Positions 52,853 through 63,160 of a stretch of 64,000 nt of DNA are shown here, piece after piece. How positions within the stretch are numbered: position 1 is the stretch's first letter; the number at the start of each line of letters is the position of its first letter. A program made the position numbers and the translations under genes. The notes beneath the pieces are model-generated. The model worked only from the letters and a program-made list of their open reading frames with translations, made no database searches and was not told the DNA's origin. Source of the stretch: Polydrusus tereticollis (lineage: Eukaryota; Arthropoda; Insecta; Coleoptera; Curculionidae); contig OY987329.1 of assembly GCA_963920685.1 (NCBI GenBank), positions 40,797,520-40,861,519 on the forward strand, given 5' to 3'.

Positions 52853-53800
52853 TATATACAAGGTGTTCTAAAAGCTAAGGTAAATAATTAGGGATCGGGT
52901 AGATCGGGTCAAAATAGGTTTCGAAGGTCATATCTAGTCCTATATATCCCCCTTAACTCTGCTACAGGTTCCCATAGGAGTGACCTTAAAGATGTTTTTC
53001 CTTAATATTTCCGTAACCACAGATGAGAGGACCTTAAGTTTTTTTCAAAAAAGGTACTCCTAGTTAGACTCAATTTAGAGTATCGTGTTCGATCGATTTA
53101 AAAACTAAATTGCATGCGAGGAAGAAACTATAGCTAATGTCAAAAAGGCTTAAAGAGGTGTTTCTTTCTTTTCCTTCCCTCAGTCCCACACCTTGCACAC
53201 GTTTTGCCGTATTACGGCTGGTCGGCAAGGCTATAGAATCTGACGAAAAGAAAAAGGACCTTACAGTAAATTTCAACACATGATATAAAGGTACAATATG
53301 CGAGATGTTGCGCGTGGCGACATCTCGCGGCAATCGAGCAAACCATCAAATCAGACCAGCGAGGACTTAGACAAGACCAAACGTTGGAATGGAACCGGCA
53401 TATGCAGGTATCTCAGTCACGTAGCGCTGGAAGTCAATTTGTTGGTTTCTGCGAACCGAAAACATGATAATAAAGAGTCGAAGTCTAGTGCAAGAAACGT
53501 TGAAATTTTCTAATTTTACATAAAAAAGTATAAGTATCAATTTGAAAAAAAGTTGTCGACATTTTAACGACAATAGTTCGATTCTGCCTATAAAGCTTAC
53601 TCGAGTACCTAAATTTCAAGTTTGAACCTTTATTGATTTTGAATATATTGAGAACAAACATCATCAGCGTCTACTCTTTGCGAGGCTATGGCTCGGGGTT
53701 GGGGGAATTACGACACAATGTTACATGACCTTCTGACCCTATTTTGATACAATCTATTTGATCCCTAATTATTGACTATACCTTTAGGATATATACTTGT
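52853..53800. repeat. Inverted-repeat element of about 950 bp
   Basis: Arms of about 95 bp at 52853-52951 and 53703-53800 are imperfect inverted copies (AATAATTAGGGATC in both, TCAAAATAGG, GAAGGTCAT). The interior carries one copy of the 65-base repeat also found at 58937 and 60897. No coding frame. End sequence ACAAGGTGTTCTAAAAGC is mariner-like, but no clean TA flank was confirmed. Confidence 0.55.
53298..53360 (-). repeat. Dispersed 65-base repeat, copy 1
   Basis: CGAGATGTTGCGCGTGGCGA, then CATCTCGCGGCAATCGAGC and CAGACCAGCGAGG: the reverse complement of 60897-60975 at about 85% identity. A third, weaker copy is at 58937-58992. Its TGGTTGGGTGGATAGCTCGA portion (copy 2) resembles a degenerate tRNA-derived SINE head. 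Confidence 0.65.
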
Positions 53801-54135
53801 TAGAACTTTGACATTAGGTAACATATTATTATTGTGCAGATGAATATTATAGAATTATAGAAATTATAATTTTTTTCAATAGTTTTCGTACTTAGCGCCA
53901 AATACTAAAATTAGGCAAAATTGCAAAGGGCCGAGTATGGGTTCCTAAGAAGAGAAACGCTATTAGCAACACTTTTCGGAGGCGTTTATAGATGCACATA
54001 GTTAAAGATAGTTTTTTTTTTTATTAGTTAGTGATTCTAAAATGTTGGCAATTGCTTGCAAAGAAGGTTTTGTGGCATATTTCTTTTGTCAATTCATATA
54101 TTTGCAAGAATATATAGGTGTCTTTTTTATTTTAG
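53801..54135. other. Intron 1, last part; no gene seen
   Basis: AT-rich, ending in the acceptor TTTTTTATTTTAG at 54135. No transposon signature recognised. Confidence 0.4.
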
Positions 54136-54297
54136 GTAAAACGTATATACAACGAAGATAAACAGGCCACTATATCATCTTTAGTAGACTTACAGCAGTC
54201 CAATGATCTAAACGTGACCCTTGTTGCCAGGCAAAATATTTATGGAACCAACGGTGATATCATAGAAATTAGGACAATAGAATTGCATATTCCTAAA
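54136..54297 (+). CDS. Exon 2 of the unknown secreted-protein gene
   Basis: Acceptor TTTTATTTTAG|GTA at 54135 with a strong pyrimidine tract; 54 codons in phase 0; donor CCTAAA|GTATGG at 54298, exiting in phase 0. The protein segment is polar and structured in composition: VKRIYNEDKQATISSLVDLQ, then QSNDLNVTLVARQNIYGTNG, then DIIEIRTIELHIPK. It contains one potential N-glycosylation site (NVT), fitting a secreted product. There is no transposon homology, whereas everything around it is repeat-derived. The phase matches exon 1 (37375-37497) and exon 3 (62957-63160). Function unknown. Confidence 0.7.
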
Positions 54298-55868
54298 GTA
54301 TGGCTATTATTTTCTTTCATACCGCTATTTTAGAATAGTTAGGTTGAGAGTTTGATGTAAAGAAATTTAAACTATTTCTCCTTCTATTTGATTTTGGTTT
54401 GTATTAGGTATACGAAACACGTTAAGAATTTTAGGTATGAATCAAGAAATCAAAAGGCACAAGTAATTACGTTCCATTTAAAATAATAGAGTTCCCTCAT
54501 TTTTTGCTTTTTCTACAACGCTGTTTAATGAGATAATTTTAGAATTCTTAAAGGAATAAAATCAAATTAATGTGCTTGCGCATTTTTGAATGGGGTAATA
54601 CATTTTTAATAAATGAATCTATTTCTTAATTTCGAACCTTACAGGGAAATGATGGCAAAAGATCCCGCGAGCGTTTAATTTGATTTTGCTCTCGAGTATT
54701 TCGAAAACTACTCATCACAAGTTTTTAGGGCTGATCGTACCTCATAAATGCGTCATAAAAATAAGGTAAAGAGTGTAATTTGAGGTTTGATCAAATGATC
54801 CCATTCTGCTCGTTAAATTAATAGTGATTTAAAAGCTTAAAAATGACGATGCTATAGGATATCAAAATTTGTTTGATAATTATTTCGCTAGTTTACCAAT
54901 TATCTTTAAATTTGACAGATTACGGCTACGTACAGGTGTACACCCGAGTCTGTGGATACGACGTATCGGTAAGGCAAACCACAATCTTTAAAACATGGCG
55001 CAGTCATGGGTGTACTATACCGATATATTTTAAATGTAATAAAAATGGGAAATAATATTTCGGCATGAAAAAAAAACTTTATTTGTCGAAACGGTGGATC
55101 TTTGCCGGTGCGTCATCGATCAACGATCGAGAGACAACGTGATTTATAACTCCCCATCTTTATTTATTTTAGCCTTGAAAGTGAATAAAAGCATAATAGA
55201 GCGTCTTTGGGGTTGCGCAATAAATCTCGAATCCAAAGTAACGTGCTAGACAGATACAGAAGACATTTGGAGAGTTGTCCATTGATGTCAAAAGTGGGCA
55301 TATTTTTATGTTTTCGGCGATACCAAAAAATTAAAAACCCACGGTCCATGAAAACTAGTAGACTCATAGGTTTAATGTGCAGTCCGGCACTTGTTTCAGG
55401 GATTTTTCAATCTGATGATATATATATAATAATTAATATTTACATTTTGGTTATACACAAGGTATTTATTGGGGGTATCCGGCGTTTGCAGGTATATTGT
55501 TAGGGGTTATTTATATCGGAGGAGACGAGTTCACTCCCAAAATATAAATATTACCTGACTGCCAAAAAGGTGATGGTTGAATTCACTCCCAGACGATTTT
55601 ATACCGTAATTAGAATAAGTATTTATGATACCTTAAAATCTAAACACTGTTGCCAAGTCATTCTTTTCGCCAAAGTTATTTTATTTCTTAAAATAAAACA
55701 GTAACAAAGTAAAAAAACAAAATTTAAAAAAAATAAAATTTTATTATGTATACAAACTTTATAAAAAAAATCAGAAAATTCCGATTCCGTACAAAAATTC
55801 CGAAAAAAAATATGATATAAAGATTTTACTTATACAAATATATACAATTATACAAATACAAATAGTTG
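54298..55868. other. Intron 2, first part; no gene seen
   Basis: AT-rich. Blocks such as GGTTGAATTCACTCCCAGACG (55565-55590, with CACTCCCA twice) and CGATCAACGATCGAGAG (55115) look repeat-derived but were not assigned. Short frames at 54873 and 55207 have no recognised domain. Confidence 0.3.
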
Positions 55869-56135
55869 TCAAATTCTACATTTAAAAGAAATATTTTTTA
55901 TAAATTGAAAATTGGTAAGGCGGCCGTTCTGTAGTTTCTTTAAATTATTTTCTATAAAGTTTTTTCTTAATACTATTTTCCGATCGTATACTTTCGCGAC
56001 GGTATTAATACTTTGAAGCTTAATATAAGTATCTAGTTGGAAATCTACAAGAACATTTAAAAATTGATTAAAATTTTGTTTGTGAAAATAAGTTCCAAAT
56101 CGATCAACATTTAAAAACACCGCAGCATAAATCAA
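55869..56135 (-). other. Unassigned protein-like frame
   Basis: 88 codons on the minus strand, for example FLNVDRFGTYFHKQNFNQFL, LVDFQLDTYIKLQSINTVAK and YDRKIVLRKNFIENNLKKLQ. Amino-acid composition is plausible for a protein and no stop occurs, but I recognise no family. It lies beside a plus-strand hAT relic, so it could be part of another transposon. AT-rich DNA also yields such frames by chance. Confidence 0.22.
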
Positions 56136-56149
56136 AGTTACAAAAAATG

Positions 56150-57190
56150 AAATCTGAGCCAGTCATGTCCATTCGGTATACGAAACCGTTTTAGAAGAAA
56201 TTAAAGCTTCACTGGGCGATAAAAATGTTTACATTGATGATGAAAGCACAGATGCTTGTGGCAGATATATCGCACATCTTATGATTGGAGCAGTTCAATA
56301 AGATAAAGCAACAAACTCATATTTAATAGCTCCTAAGCAGCTAGACAAAACTAATAACGTGACCGTAACTCAATTTATTCAGAAGTCCCTATCGACCTTC
56401 TTCTTACCAAATCCAGTCTCAGATGAGAAGTTTTTAGTGCTTTTGTCTGATGCAGCACCGCATATGGTAAAAGTAGGCCAAATCTTAAGAATCTTTTACC
56501 CCAATATGGTATATGTGACTTGTCTTTTACATAGAACAGACCGAGTCGCAGAAACCGTCAGAACTGAATATCCTTTAGTAAATAAATTAATTTCAAATCT
56601 AAAAAAGTATTTCTACACGCACCTCTAAGACTGCAGAGGTATAATAAAAGATTACCAGGAGTTAGTTTACCTCCAGAACCTGTAATTACCCGGTGGGAAC
56701 ATGGATTAGTGCCACAATATTCTACGCAGAACATTTCGAAGCCATTAAAGAACTAATTTTGGATTTAGATGACCATCCGCAGTGTATTGTGCAAAGTAAA
56801 GAGTGGTTAAAAAATGCAAGTGTAGTTAAAAATCTTATTTTTATGAAGGTTAATTTCAGTTTTATACCGGACATATTATAACCTCTTAGAGAGTAGAAAT
56901 TTTAGTTTAGGAGACCCAATTAGTATTGCTGAAACTTTTCCGCTAAATATAACAACATTCCCGGTAAAGTAGGAGGTTAAGTAAGGAACAAATTTGATGT
57001 AACTGTAAAAAAGAATGACTGACCATCCAACGAAGTTGTATCTTGGCTTTATACTTTACTACCTAAGTTGCAGTATTGTCCGATTACATCAGTAGATATT
57101 GAAAGAAGCTTCTCTTTGTATAAACATATTTTTACTGGTAGAAGACAATCCTTTTTAGTTGAAATTTTTCAAACATATTTAGTAATTTTT
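56150..57190 (+). pseudogene. hAT-type transposase relic
   Basis: GDKNVYIDDESTDACGRYIA (56215) carries the first-acid region. SDEKFLVLLSDAAPHMVKVG (56420) and NMVYVTCLLHRTDRVAETVR (56500) give the second block with the conserved C-x2-H. A degenerate ITRWGTW-like block is near 56685. The C-terminal dimerisation motif ITSVDIERSFSLYKHIFTGR is at about 57075-57140, missing its usual upstream residues. Several stops and shifts; TRTEYPLVNKL is intact in 56359-56628. This is the insect hAT-like group with a C-terminal ERSFS motif. Confidence 0.75.
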
Positions 57191-57439
57191 TTATTATTAA
57201 TTTAGACAATTTCAGGTTAAAAAATTGTTCCCTTTTATTTTTCTTTGTTTTTGTTTGTATTTTTTTAAATTAACATGTTCTTTAGAACCCAGTGTGTTTC
57301 TTTACCCTATTTTACTATAATAAATGAGGAAATATTGCATACCAGTATGCATATTTGGTCAAAAATATGCATATAACTGCATATTTTAAAGGCAAACAAA
57401 GCATATATATGCGCATAGTTTGGCTGAATTTAAGTGCAT

Positions 57440-57730
57440 ATATTCCGCCCATTAGTGATGGCATACCAATTCCGGTTTGTCAAGTGTCGTTTTTAAAAGT
57501 GATAAATATTAATTTCAAGAAGCCGGGTCCAGCGTGTTTTGGATAACTTTTTGAAGACTGGTGATGCTCCAATAGAAAATAGGAGAGGTGATAAAAGATC
57601 TAGTAAATATAAAGACAAATACTTGGCAGTTATGTATTTTATTAAAAGTTGTGAGGTTTCGCATTATTGTAGAAGTTCTTCGACAAGGCAGTATTGAAGC
57701 TCCGAGTTTCCGAACATTAATTAACTTTTT
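57440..57730 (+). pseudogene. Possible repeat-family ORF fragment
   Basis: One broken frame reads LDNFLKTGDAPIENRRGDKR, then KYKDKYLAVMYFIKSCEVSH, then YCRSSSTRQY. The 'ENR-GD-R', 'FI-S-E-SHYCR' order is one I associate with unannotated insect transposon proteins. Too short and broken for a firm call. Confidence 0.3.
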
Positions 57731-57869
57731 AGAATAAACAATAATTAATCGGTTGACTCCCTAAAAGTAAAGCGTTCATTTTTCTAGAAGATCTTTAATA
57801 CAAAATTTACCCTGCCACAAATGACTGCTCTACTTGTATTCAATTAACTTTAAAACTTAAGAGTGAAAC

Positions 57870-58350
57870 AACACGAGGGCGCACCATAAGTCAGAACCGG
57901 CCTGACCAGGACCTTGTAGAGGTTTACTTTCATTCCGTTGCTAAGTCTACTTCGCCTGTGAAGCAGGGAGTAGATGGAGCCTAATTGTTGCAATGCTAGC
58001 TTGACTCTGTTTTTTGAATTAAGCCTCCAGTTTAGTCTTCGATCAAAGATAAGTCCTAGGTATTTCACTTCCTGGCACCAGTTCACTTGGACTCCATTGA
58101 CTCTAAGCCTGGTCTCAGGACGTCTAACATTACTCTTTGAGAAGAATATGGCCTTCGTCTTGGACGGATTGAGACGAATCTTTCAAGCCGAAAGCCATTT
58201 ATCTATAAGTTTAATATGGCGCTGCAACCTCGAGACAACCAACCACGGTTGTTTGGATTTCGCAGTAATTGCAGTGTCGTCGGCAAATAAATAGAGCTCA
58301 TTTTGTCTATCTTTCGGTATGTCGTGAGTGTATATGTTGTAAAGAAAAAC
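57870..58350 (-). pseudogene. Internal fragment of the Jockey LINE ORF2
   Basis: Same family as 8157-12861: FLYNIYTHDIPKDRQNELYL, FADDTAITAKS, a TGA where that copy has Trp near WLSVWKIRLN, then VNGVQVNWCQEVKYLGLIF and RRSRLSNGMKVNLYKVLVRP. The frame is otherwise continuous. It starts and ends abruptly inside the reverse-transcriptase region, so it is an internal fragment flanked by unrelated sequence on both sides. Confidence 0.85.
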
Positions 58351-58353
58351 AGA

Positions 58354-58575
58354 AATATTGATACTTTTCGGTCTGCGGAAATACCAAAATATGCTGTAAA
58401 TGTAAAGCAAGAAAATACAAATGATGTTAAAGAGCATTATGGATTAGGCTGGGAACAAAACAAGGAAATCCGTTACTTCAAAAACTTTTTTGAAAGAGAC
58501 AATGTAATCGAAGGTGCAGACGAATATCAGGATTTATGTGGACCAACTCAGGATTCTCCGGAATTAGTTATTTAA
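58354..58575 (+). other. Unassigned C-terminal-like coding segment
   Basis: Open frame ending in TAA: PKYAVNVKQENTNDVKEHYG, LGWEQNKEIRYFKNFFERDN, VIEGADEYQDLCGPTQDSPE, LVI. The acidic, low-isoleucine composition differs from chance AT-rich frames. It abuts the Jockey fragment in the opposite orientation. It could be the end of another transposon ORF or of a processed host copy. No family recognised and no splice acceptor was found. Confidence 0.3.
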
Positions 58576-58693
58576 TGTTATTTATTAATATTTTTTTTGG
58601 TAATATAATTTTTTTAAGTTTTTTTTTTTTAATACCATTTCAGTTATACTATCGGTAAATCGGTAAACTAAAAATCCTATAATAACTTCGCTG

Positions 58694-60058
58694 ATGACAG
58701 CACACTTCTTTCATCTTTTACTTTGGATGCTCGAACATCAGCTGCCCATGCACATCTCTATAGTGGACGGTCTTGAGGCAGGTGAGCCCCCTGTGGGGAT
58801 GTTTTGTGATCTTAGCAGGGCGCTCCACTGTGTTGATCATGGGATGGTCCTCGAAGGGCTGAAATACTATGACATTAGAAAGAACACTTAAGTTGGTATT
58901 CTTCATTTTTGAGATTTCGTAGGCACTTTGTTCAGGTTAGTGTGGTTGGGTTGATACGTGTGGTTGCCACGAGATGTAGCCACGTGCTGCAATTCTCATT
59001 CGTAAAGTTTGTTCAGGTGGTGGACCAAACAGGTAGGGCGCAAAATGCAAAATATTTGCGGGTTGACGTTGATGTACCTTAGGGTTCGGTATTGGGGCCT
59101 GTACTATTCTTGTTTTTAGTAAACACTCTACCAAAAGATCTATTATATAGTAATGTTGTAGCCTTTGCTGATGATACTTTAGCAATCGTTAAAAATAATC
59201 TGCCTGCTTCAGTGGAGGTGCGGCGGATGCAGCCCTTGAAGAGTTGAGCAGTTGGTTTATGGGCAACAATCTTTTTCTTAATCTAAGAAAAAGTAATTTT
59301 ATGATTTTTCACACCAATCGGACTAGATTGAATTTGGGCTTGGAATTATGCTGCCATAATACACAGATAAAACTTGAGACTTCGGTTAAGTTTCTCGGTG
59401 TTGCCCTTTAAGACACGTTATCATGGGAAGTGCACTGCAGAGATTTGTCCGCTAGGTTGCCTAGTCTTTATATGACGCTTCGAAATTCGGAATCAGTTTT
59501 GGATCAACAGTACCTTTTAGGTGTTTACTACGCTAGCCTCTACTCGCGCATTTTATATGGCGTTCAGTTTTTGGGTACCTCGTCCAATGCTGGGAAAGTA
59601 TTTATTGCACAAAAACGAATTAGTCGATGCATGGCCGGTGTATCAAGCAAAACTTCCTGTGTGCCATTTTGTATAAATTTTAGAATTTTAACTGCGCCGT
59701 TCATTGTAATTTGTCAAATATATCTGTTTGTGTTTAACAACATGTTTGTTAGGAACGTAGGTCCAAAAATGTTTAATAAATTACCATCAGGAATATAAAA
59801 CTGCCAAACTCGGATTGGTTTTAAGAAAAAGTTAAAGCTATTTTTAGTAGAAAAATGTTACTAAACCTTAAATACGTTTATTGACCAAAATTAAATTAGT
59901 ATTTGAGCCTGTCTGGTTTAAGACTAAAGTTGTTACTATTAAACGTATTTTCACTCTCAATTTGTTTATTTATTTATTTGTTTTTGTGATTTTGACGATT
60001 TCCATAAGTATACTACTGTATCTTTGGAAAAATAAAGTTTATATCTTATATCTTGTAT
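58694..60058 (+). pseudogene. LINE reverse transcriptase relic with tandem tail
   Basis: VDGLEAGEPPVGMFCDLSRA and VDHGMVLEGLKYYDIR (58760-58890) match the first part of reverse transcriptase. GSVLGPVLFLFLVNTLPKDL and VVAFADDTLAIV (59085-59190) give the catalytic block, and SVKFLGVAL (59395), then YSRILYGVQFLGTS and MFNKLPSGI (59540-59800), the C-terminal part. The 3' end has AATAAAGTTTATATCTTATA with tandem ATATCTT units (60030-60058). Stops and shifts are present. One copy of the 65-base repeat is inserted at about 58937. Clade unassigned (CR1/Jockey-like). Confidence 0.8.
58937..58992 (+). repeat. Dispersed 65-base repeat, copy 3 (diverged)
   Basis: GTGGTTGGGTTGATACGTGT, then GCCACGAGATGTAGCCACGT: similar to 60918-60965. 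It interrupts the reverse-transcriptase similarity of the surrounding LINE. Confidence 0.5.
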
Positions 60059-60214
60059 AGGCGGCAAGAGGTCTCACATCTCAACAAAACCTGGAAGAGA
60101 TTCTGTCTTGGGATGACAGTGACTAAAAATTTAACGTTAAAAAAGTTAATGTTGAAGAACCGGATATAGTCATGACGGGACACTCGATTCCCTTTGCTTG
60201 ATCAATTCATTTAT

Positions 60215-60856
60215 TGGGCGTTAATTTGAATAGTAATTTGTTTTGACATAGTCACGTAGCGGCCATTGCTAAGACAGCCTCGCAGAAGCTTGGAATACTT
60301 TTCCGAACTAAGAACCTCTATACACCTCAACAGCTCTTGATGCTCTATACAGCCCAAATTCGACCATCGCTGGAGTACTGTTCGCATATTTGGGGCTCTG
60401 CTCCTAAACATAACCTGAGATTGCTACATTCCATTCAAAGAAGAGGCATTCGCGTGATCGGTGACCATAGGCTGACAAACAACCTGGAAAGTCTTGAACA
60501 TTGAAGGAAGGTTGGTGACTTGAGTCTATTTTACGAATATTTTCAATGCAAGTGCTCAACTGAGGTTGCCCGCTTGATACCACCCAGAGCGGTGCATGGT
60601 AGAAATACACGACCAGCCACTGTAGCCCACCTGTACGTAGTTCAGCTTAGTGTCCTTCGAACGACACTGTTTAAAACCTCTTTTAACTGTAGAACGTCAT
60701 CACTTTGGAACGACCTCCTTGAGGCCGTGTTGCCCAACGAGTATAATCTCCAAGGATTCAAGACCAACGTGAATCGTTTCCTGGGCACACGCACCGCTCG
60801 GAGAGCGCCATAAAGAATTAATCCTGCAGTGTTGTGCCTTATCAAAAAAAAAAAGG
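60215..60856 (+). pseudogene. LINE reverse-transcriptase C-terminal relic with poly(A)
   Basis: LGVNLNSNLF near 60217, KTASQKLGILFRTKNLYTPQ, TAQIRPSLEYCSHIWGSAPK, RRGIRVIGDHRLTNNLESLE, a stop at about 60502, then LSLFYEYFQCKCSTEVARLI, RTTLFKTSFNCRTSSLWNDL and GFKTNVNRFLGTRTARRAP with TAA at 60811. An A-run tail is at 60846-60856. This is the widespread insect LINE C-terminal block; only two internal stops. 5'-truncated. Confidence 0.82.
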
Positions 60857-60896
60857 TGATTTGTAAATTTGTTTCTTTAAACATACCATATATTTA

Positions 60897-60975
60897 AAGG
60901 AAGATGGCCTCGCTGGTCTGGTTGGGTGGATAGCTCGATTGCTACGAGATGTCGCCACGTGTAACATCTCGCATA
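60897..60975 (+). repeat. Dispersed 65-base repeat, copy 2
   Basis: GATGGCCTCGCTGGTCTGGT, then TGGGTGGATAGCTCGATTGC and ACGAGATGTCGCCACGTGTA. Inverse of 53298-53360. Probable degenerate SINE. Confidence 0.65.
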
Positions 60976-60999
60976 TATATTAATACCATATATTTGCCT

Positions 61000-61560
61000 A
61001 AATTACAGAGAACTTACAACACCAGAAAATCAAATTAAATACATAGATTTAAGAAACAGAGTGAAGATCAGAGTCAGAGAAATAAAAGAAGAATACTGGT
61101 AAAGATTTAGTGGTAACATGGAAGCAGATATGTATAAGGCAGAAAGCGAAGCTGGAAATTAGTCAGAGGGCTAGGTATAAAAAAAGAGTAATTACAGAGG
61201 ACACTTTTCTTAAAACAGCTCTAAGCAGGCAGAGGAAACTAGCACAAACTTTGAGCCCAGCCTCATAAAATAAAGGTGCAAATGAACTCATAGTACGATC
61301 AAGAACAACAGTCTCAAAATTGTAAGCCGGAAAATCTTCAAACGAGGATAAAATAGCAAATACAGCGGAGCACATATTTTGTGATACATATTAAGACACT
61401 ACTCTATTTATTACACAATAGAAAGAAATACCTAAAGAATGGAAGAGAAGTATGACAATAGATACCAATCTTTAAGTAGTAAGTAATTGAACCAACAGGG
61501 TCAATCACCCTGGTATAACCCTGATAGGAAGAACATCACAGGTTCGTTAAAGTTTTTGAA
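61000..61560 (+). pseudogene. RTE-like LINE relic
   Basis: TTPENQIKYIDLRNRVKIRV, then REIKEEYW, stop, RFSGNMEADMYKAESEAGN, resembles the connector between endonuclease and reverse transcriptase in insect RTE-type LINEs. Later bits (SPWYNPDRKN) are weaker. Heavily mutated and unlike the RTE copy at 43408. Confidence 0.5.
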
Positions 61561-61777
61561 ATTTAATATATACAGTGAGGACAATCTAATTTATCAAGAT
61601 CAGGTGATTCCGAAGGCCAAGTCTAATAACAATAGTGACACTGACACCCGCAATGACTAAAAACCGTATGGGAATAACTTTTTCAAATAAATACTTCTGA
61701 ATAAGTCAAAAACTTAGTTATCGGTATAGTATACACAAATGCAGAACAAGTTCCATCGGTTTTCAAATTAGTTATAG

Positions 61778-62174
61778 ACCTAAACCTATTAGTTGTTCTA
61801 ATATTTTAATTTTTCTAGAAAAATATTAGTTTTTGTTCTTATAAAATATTGACAGTGCCGCCATGGCTGCTTTATAAATCTTATCAGAAAAAATAATAAG
61901 ATATATGGCGTGCCACTTAAAAAAGTTGATATTTTTCAATTTAAATTAGTCGAAATGTATAAATTTATTTCGCACGTTCTGTAGCATTTAACTCAAATTT
62001 CGTTACATGTTTCTTTTTTGTCTCCCTAGGAGAACGTTTGTCTAGGAGAACGTTTGTACCAAATATAATCATTCCACCTTCAGAAGCAATGGCGGAACTG
62101 TCAATTTTTTATAAGAGTAAAAACTAATATTTTTCTAGAAAATTAAAATATTAGAACAACTACTAGGTTTAGGT
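61778..62174. repeat. Inverted-repeat (MITE-like) unit
   Basis: 61778-61872 (CTAAACCTATTAGTTGTTCT, AATATTAGTTTTTGTTCTTA) is repeated inverted at 62084-62174 (TAAGAGTAAAAACTAATATT, AGAACAACTACTAGGTTTAG). Between the arms CTAGGAGAACGTTTGT occurs twice in tandem (62024-62057). No coding capacity. Confidence 0.65.
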
Positions 62175-62179
62175 ATATA

Positions 62180-62956
62180 ATACTATTAACAAAAAAGTTA
62201 TAGAAGTTATAGAGTATAACAATAAATTAAAAAATAGGGTGTGTATTTTGAATGGTTAAAATAACTTATGTTTTGAACCATCATGTATACTCAAAAATAA
62301 TTTTAAACTATGTACCTTAACATTCTCTAAAACTTTTGTATTTAAAGTTTTTTGGTTATTCCCGAAACAAATGAGACAATTAACTTTACTCTATGGTTGG
62401 CACACCCTGTACATGGTGTCTCATTTGAAAAAAATATACTTTTAGACATTTTGTCAAGTAACCAAAATAGCTGTAGTTTTAGATCTCCCGGTGTATGGCA
62501 GCTAGGATTTGGCGATAGCGTAAAAAAACATCCGGGTAAATTTGAGTGCCTTAATATCTCAGAGTTAAAAATATGTCAGCACCTATTGCATGTTTTTCAA
62601 AAAAAAAATTAATTTAATTAATATCTCGAAAGCAGTGGCAGTTTGGTTAGTTAATAAGGAAATAAGAAGAAGAGTTGTAGAAAGTACTAGAGATTGTAAA
62701 GAAAAGTAAATATTTAGGGCGATTAAAAGATCAATGTTAGTAATACATTTTAGTGTAAGCGGCAACACAGCATTACCGAGCAAAGGCACAAATTTGTGGA
62801 TTGTTCTATTGACTGGTTCATCCACCGTGAATGTCAGTACAAACTTTTTCCTACTATTAATTTTTAGGAGAGTATATAAGTTTTTGCTTATCACTTTCGG
62901 ACACCGTGTATTGTAGGTTCTTTATATGTTAGGTACAGAATATTTTTTGTTTTTAG
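62180..62956. other. Intron 2, last part; no gene seen
   Basis: AT-rich. Contains CACACCCTGTACATGGTGTC near 62400, a mariner-type terminal motif, and ends in the acceptor TTTTTGTTTTTAG at 62956. The frames at 62352 and 62583 are unrecognised. Confidence 0.4.
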
Positions 62957-63160
62957 ATCGCCACAAAAAGCAGTAATAACGAAGATGATGATGATGATGA
63001 TGATGATGATAACGATGAGGATATTTACAAAAAGCTAGCCGAACTTAGAAAAGTGTTCCGCCTTACTTCAAAACTTGGCTTTCCCATGGAGGTTACCGCG
63101 GTAGAATATACAAAGACAGGGGAAACAAATACAAGTGCCTACATTAATGAAAATTTACTA
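62957..63160 (+). CDS. Exon 3 of the unknown secreted-protein gene (Asp-rich)
   Basis: Acceptor TTTTTGTTTTTAG|ATC at 62956 with a long pyrimidine tract; 68 codons in phase 0; donor CTA|GTACGC at 63161, also phase 0. The segment begins IATKSSNNE, then nine consecutive Asp encoded by GAT repeats (62984-63010), NDED, then IYKKLAELRKVFRLTSKLGF, PMEVTAVEYTKTGETNTSAY and INENLL. If the donor is not used, the frame runs on for 28 codons with a hydrophobic FLLLLIYF stretch to TAG 63245, a possible alternative end. Together with exons 1 and 2 there are 163 codons. The acidic tract suggests calcium or basic-partner binding, which is only a guess. Confidence 0.7.

Noticed and set aside
54873..55055. Frame with YVQVYTRVCGYDVSVRQ as a transposase or host exon
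   Set aside because: No motif of any family could be confirmed and no splice signals fit.
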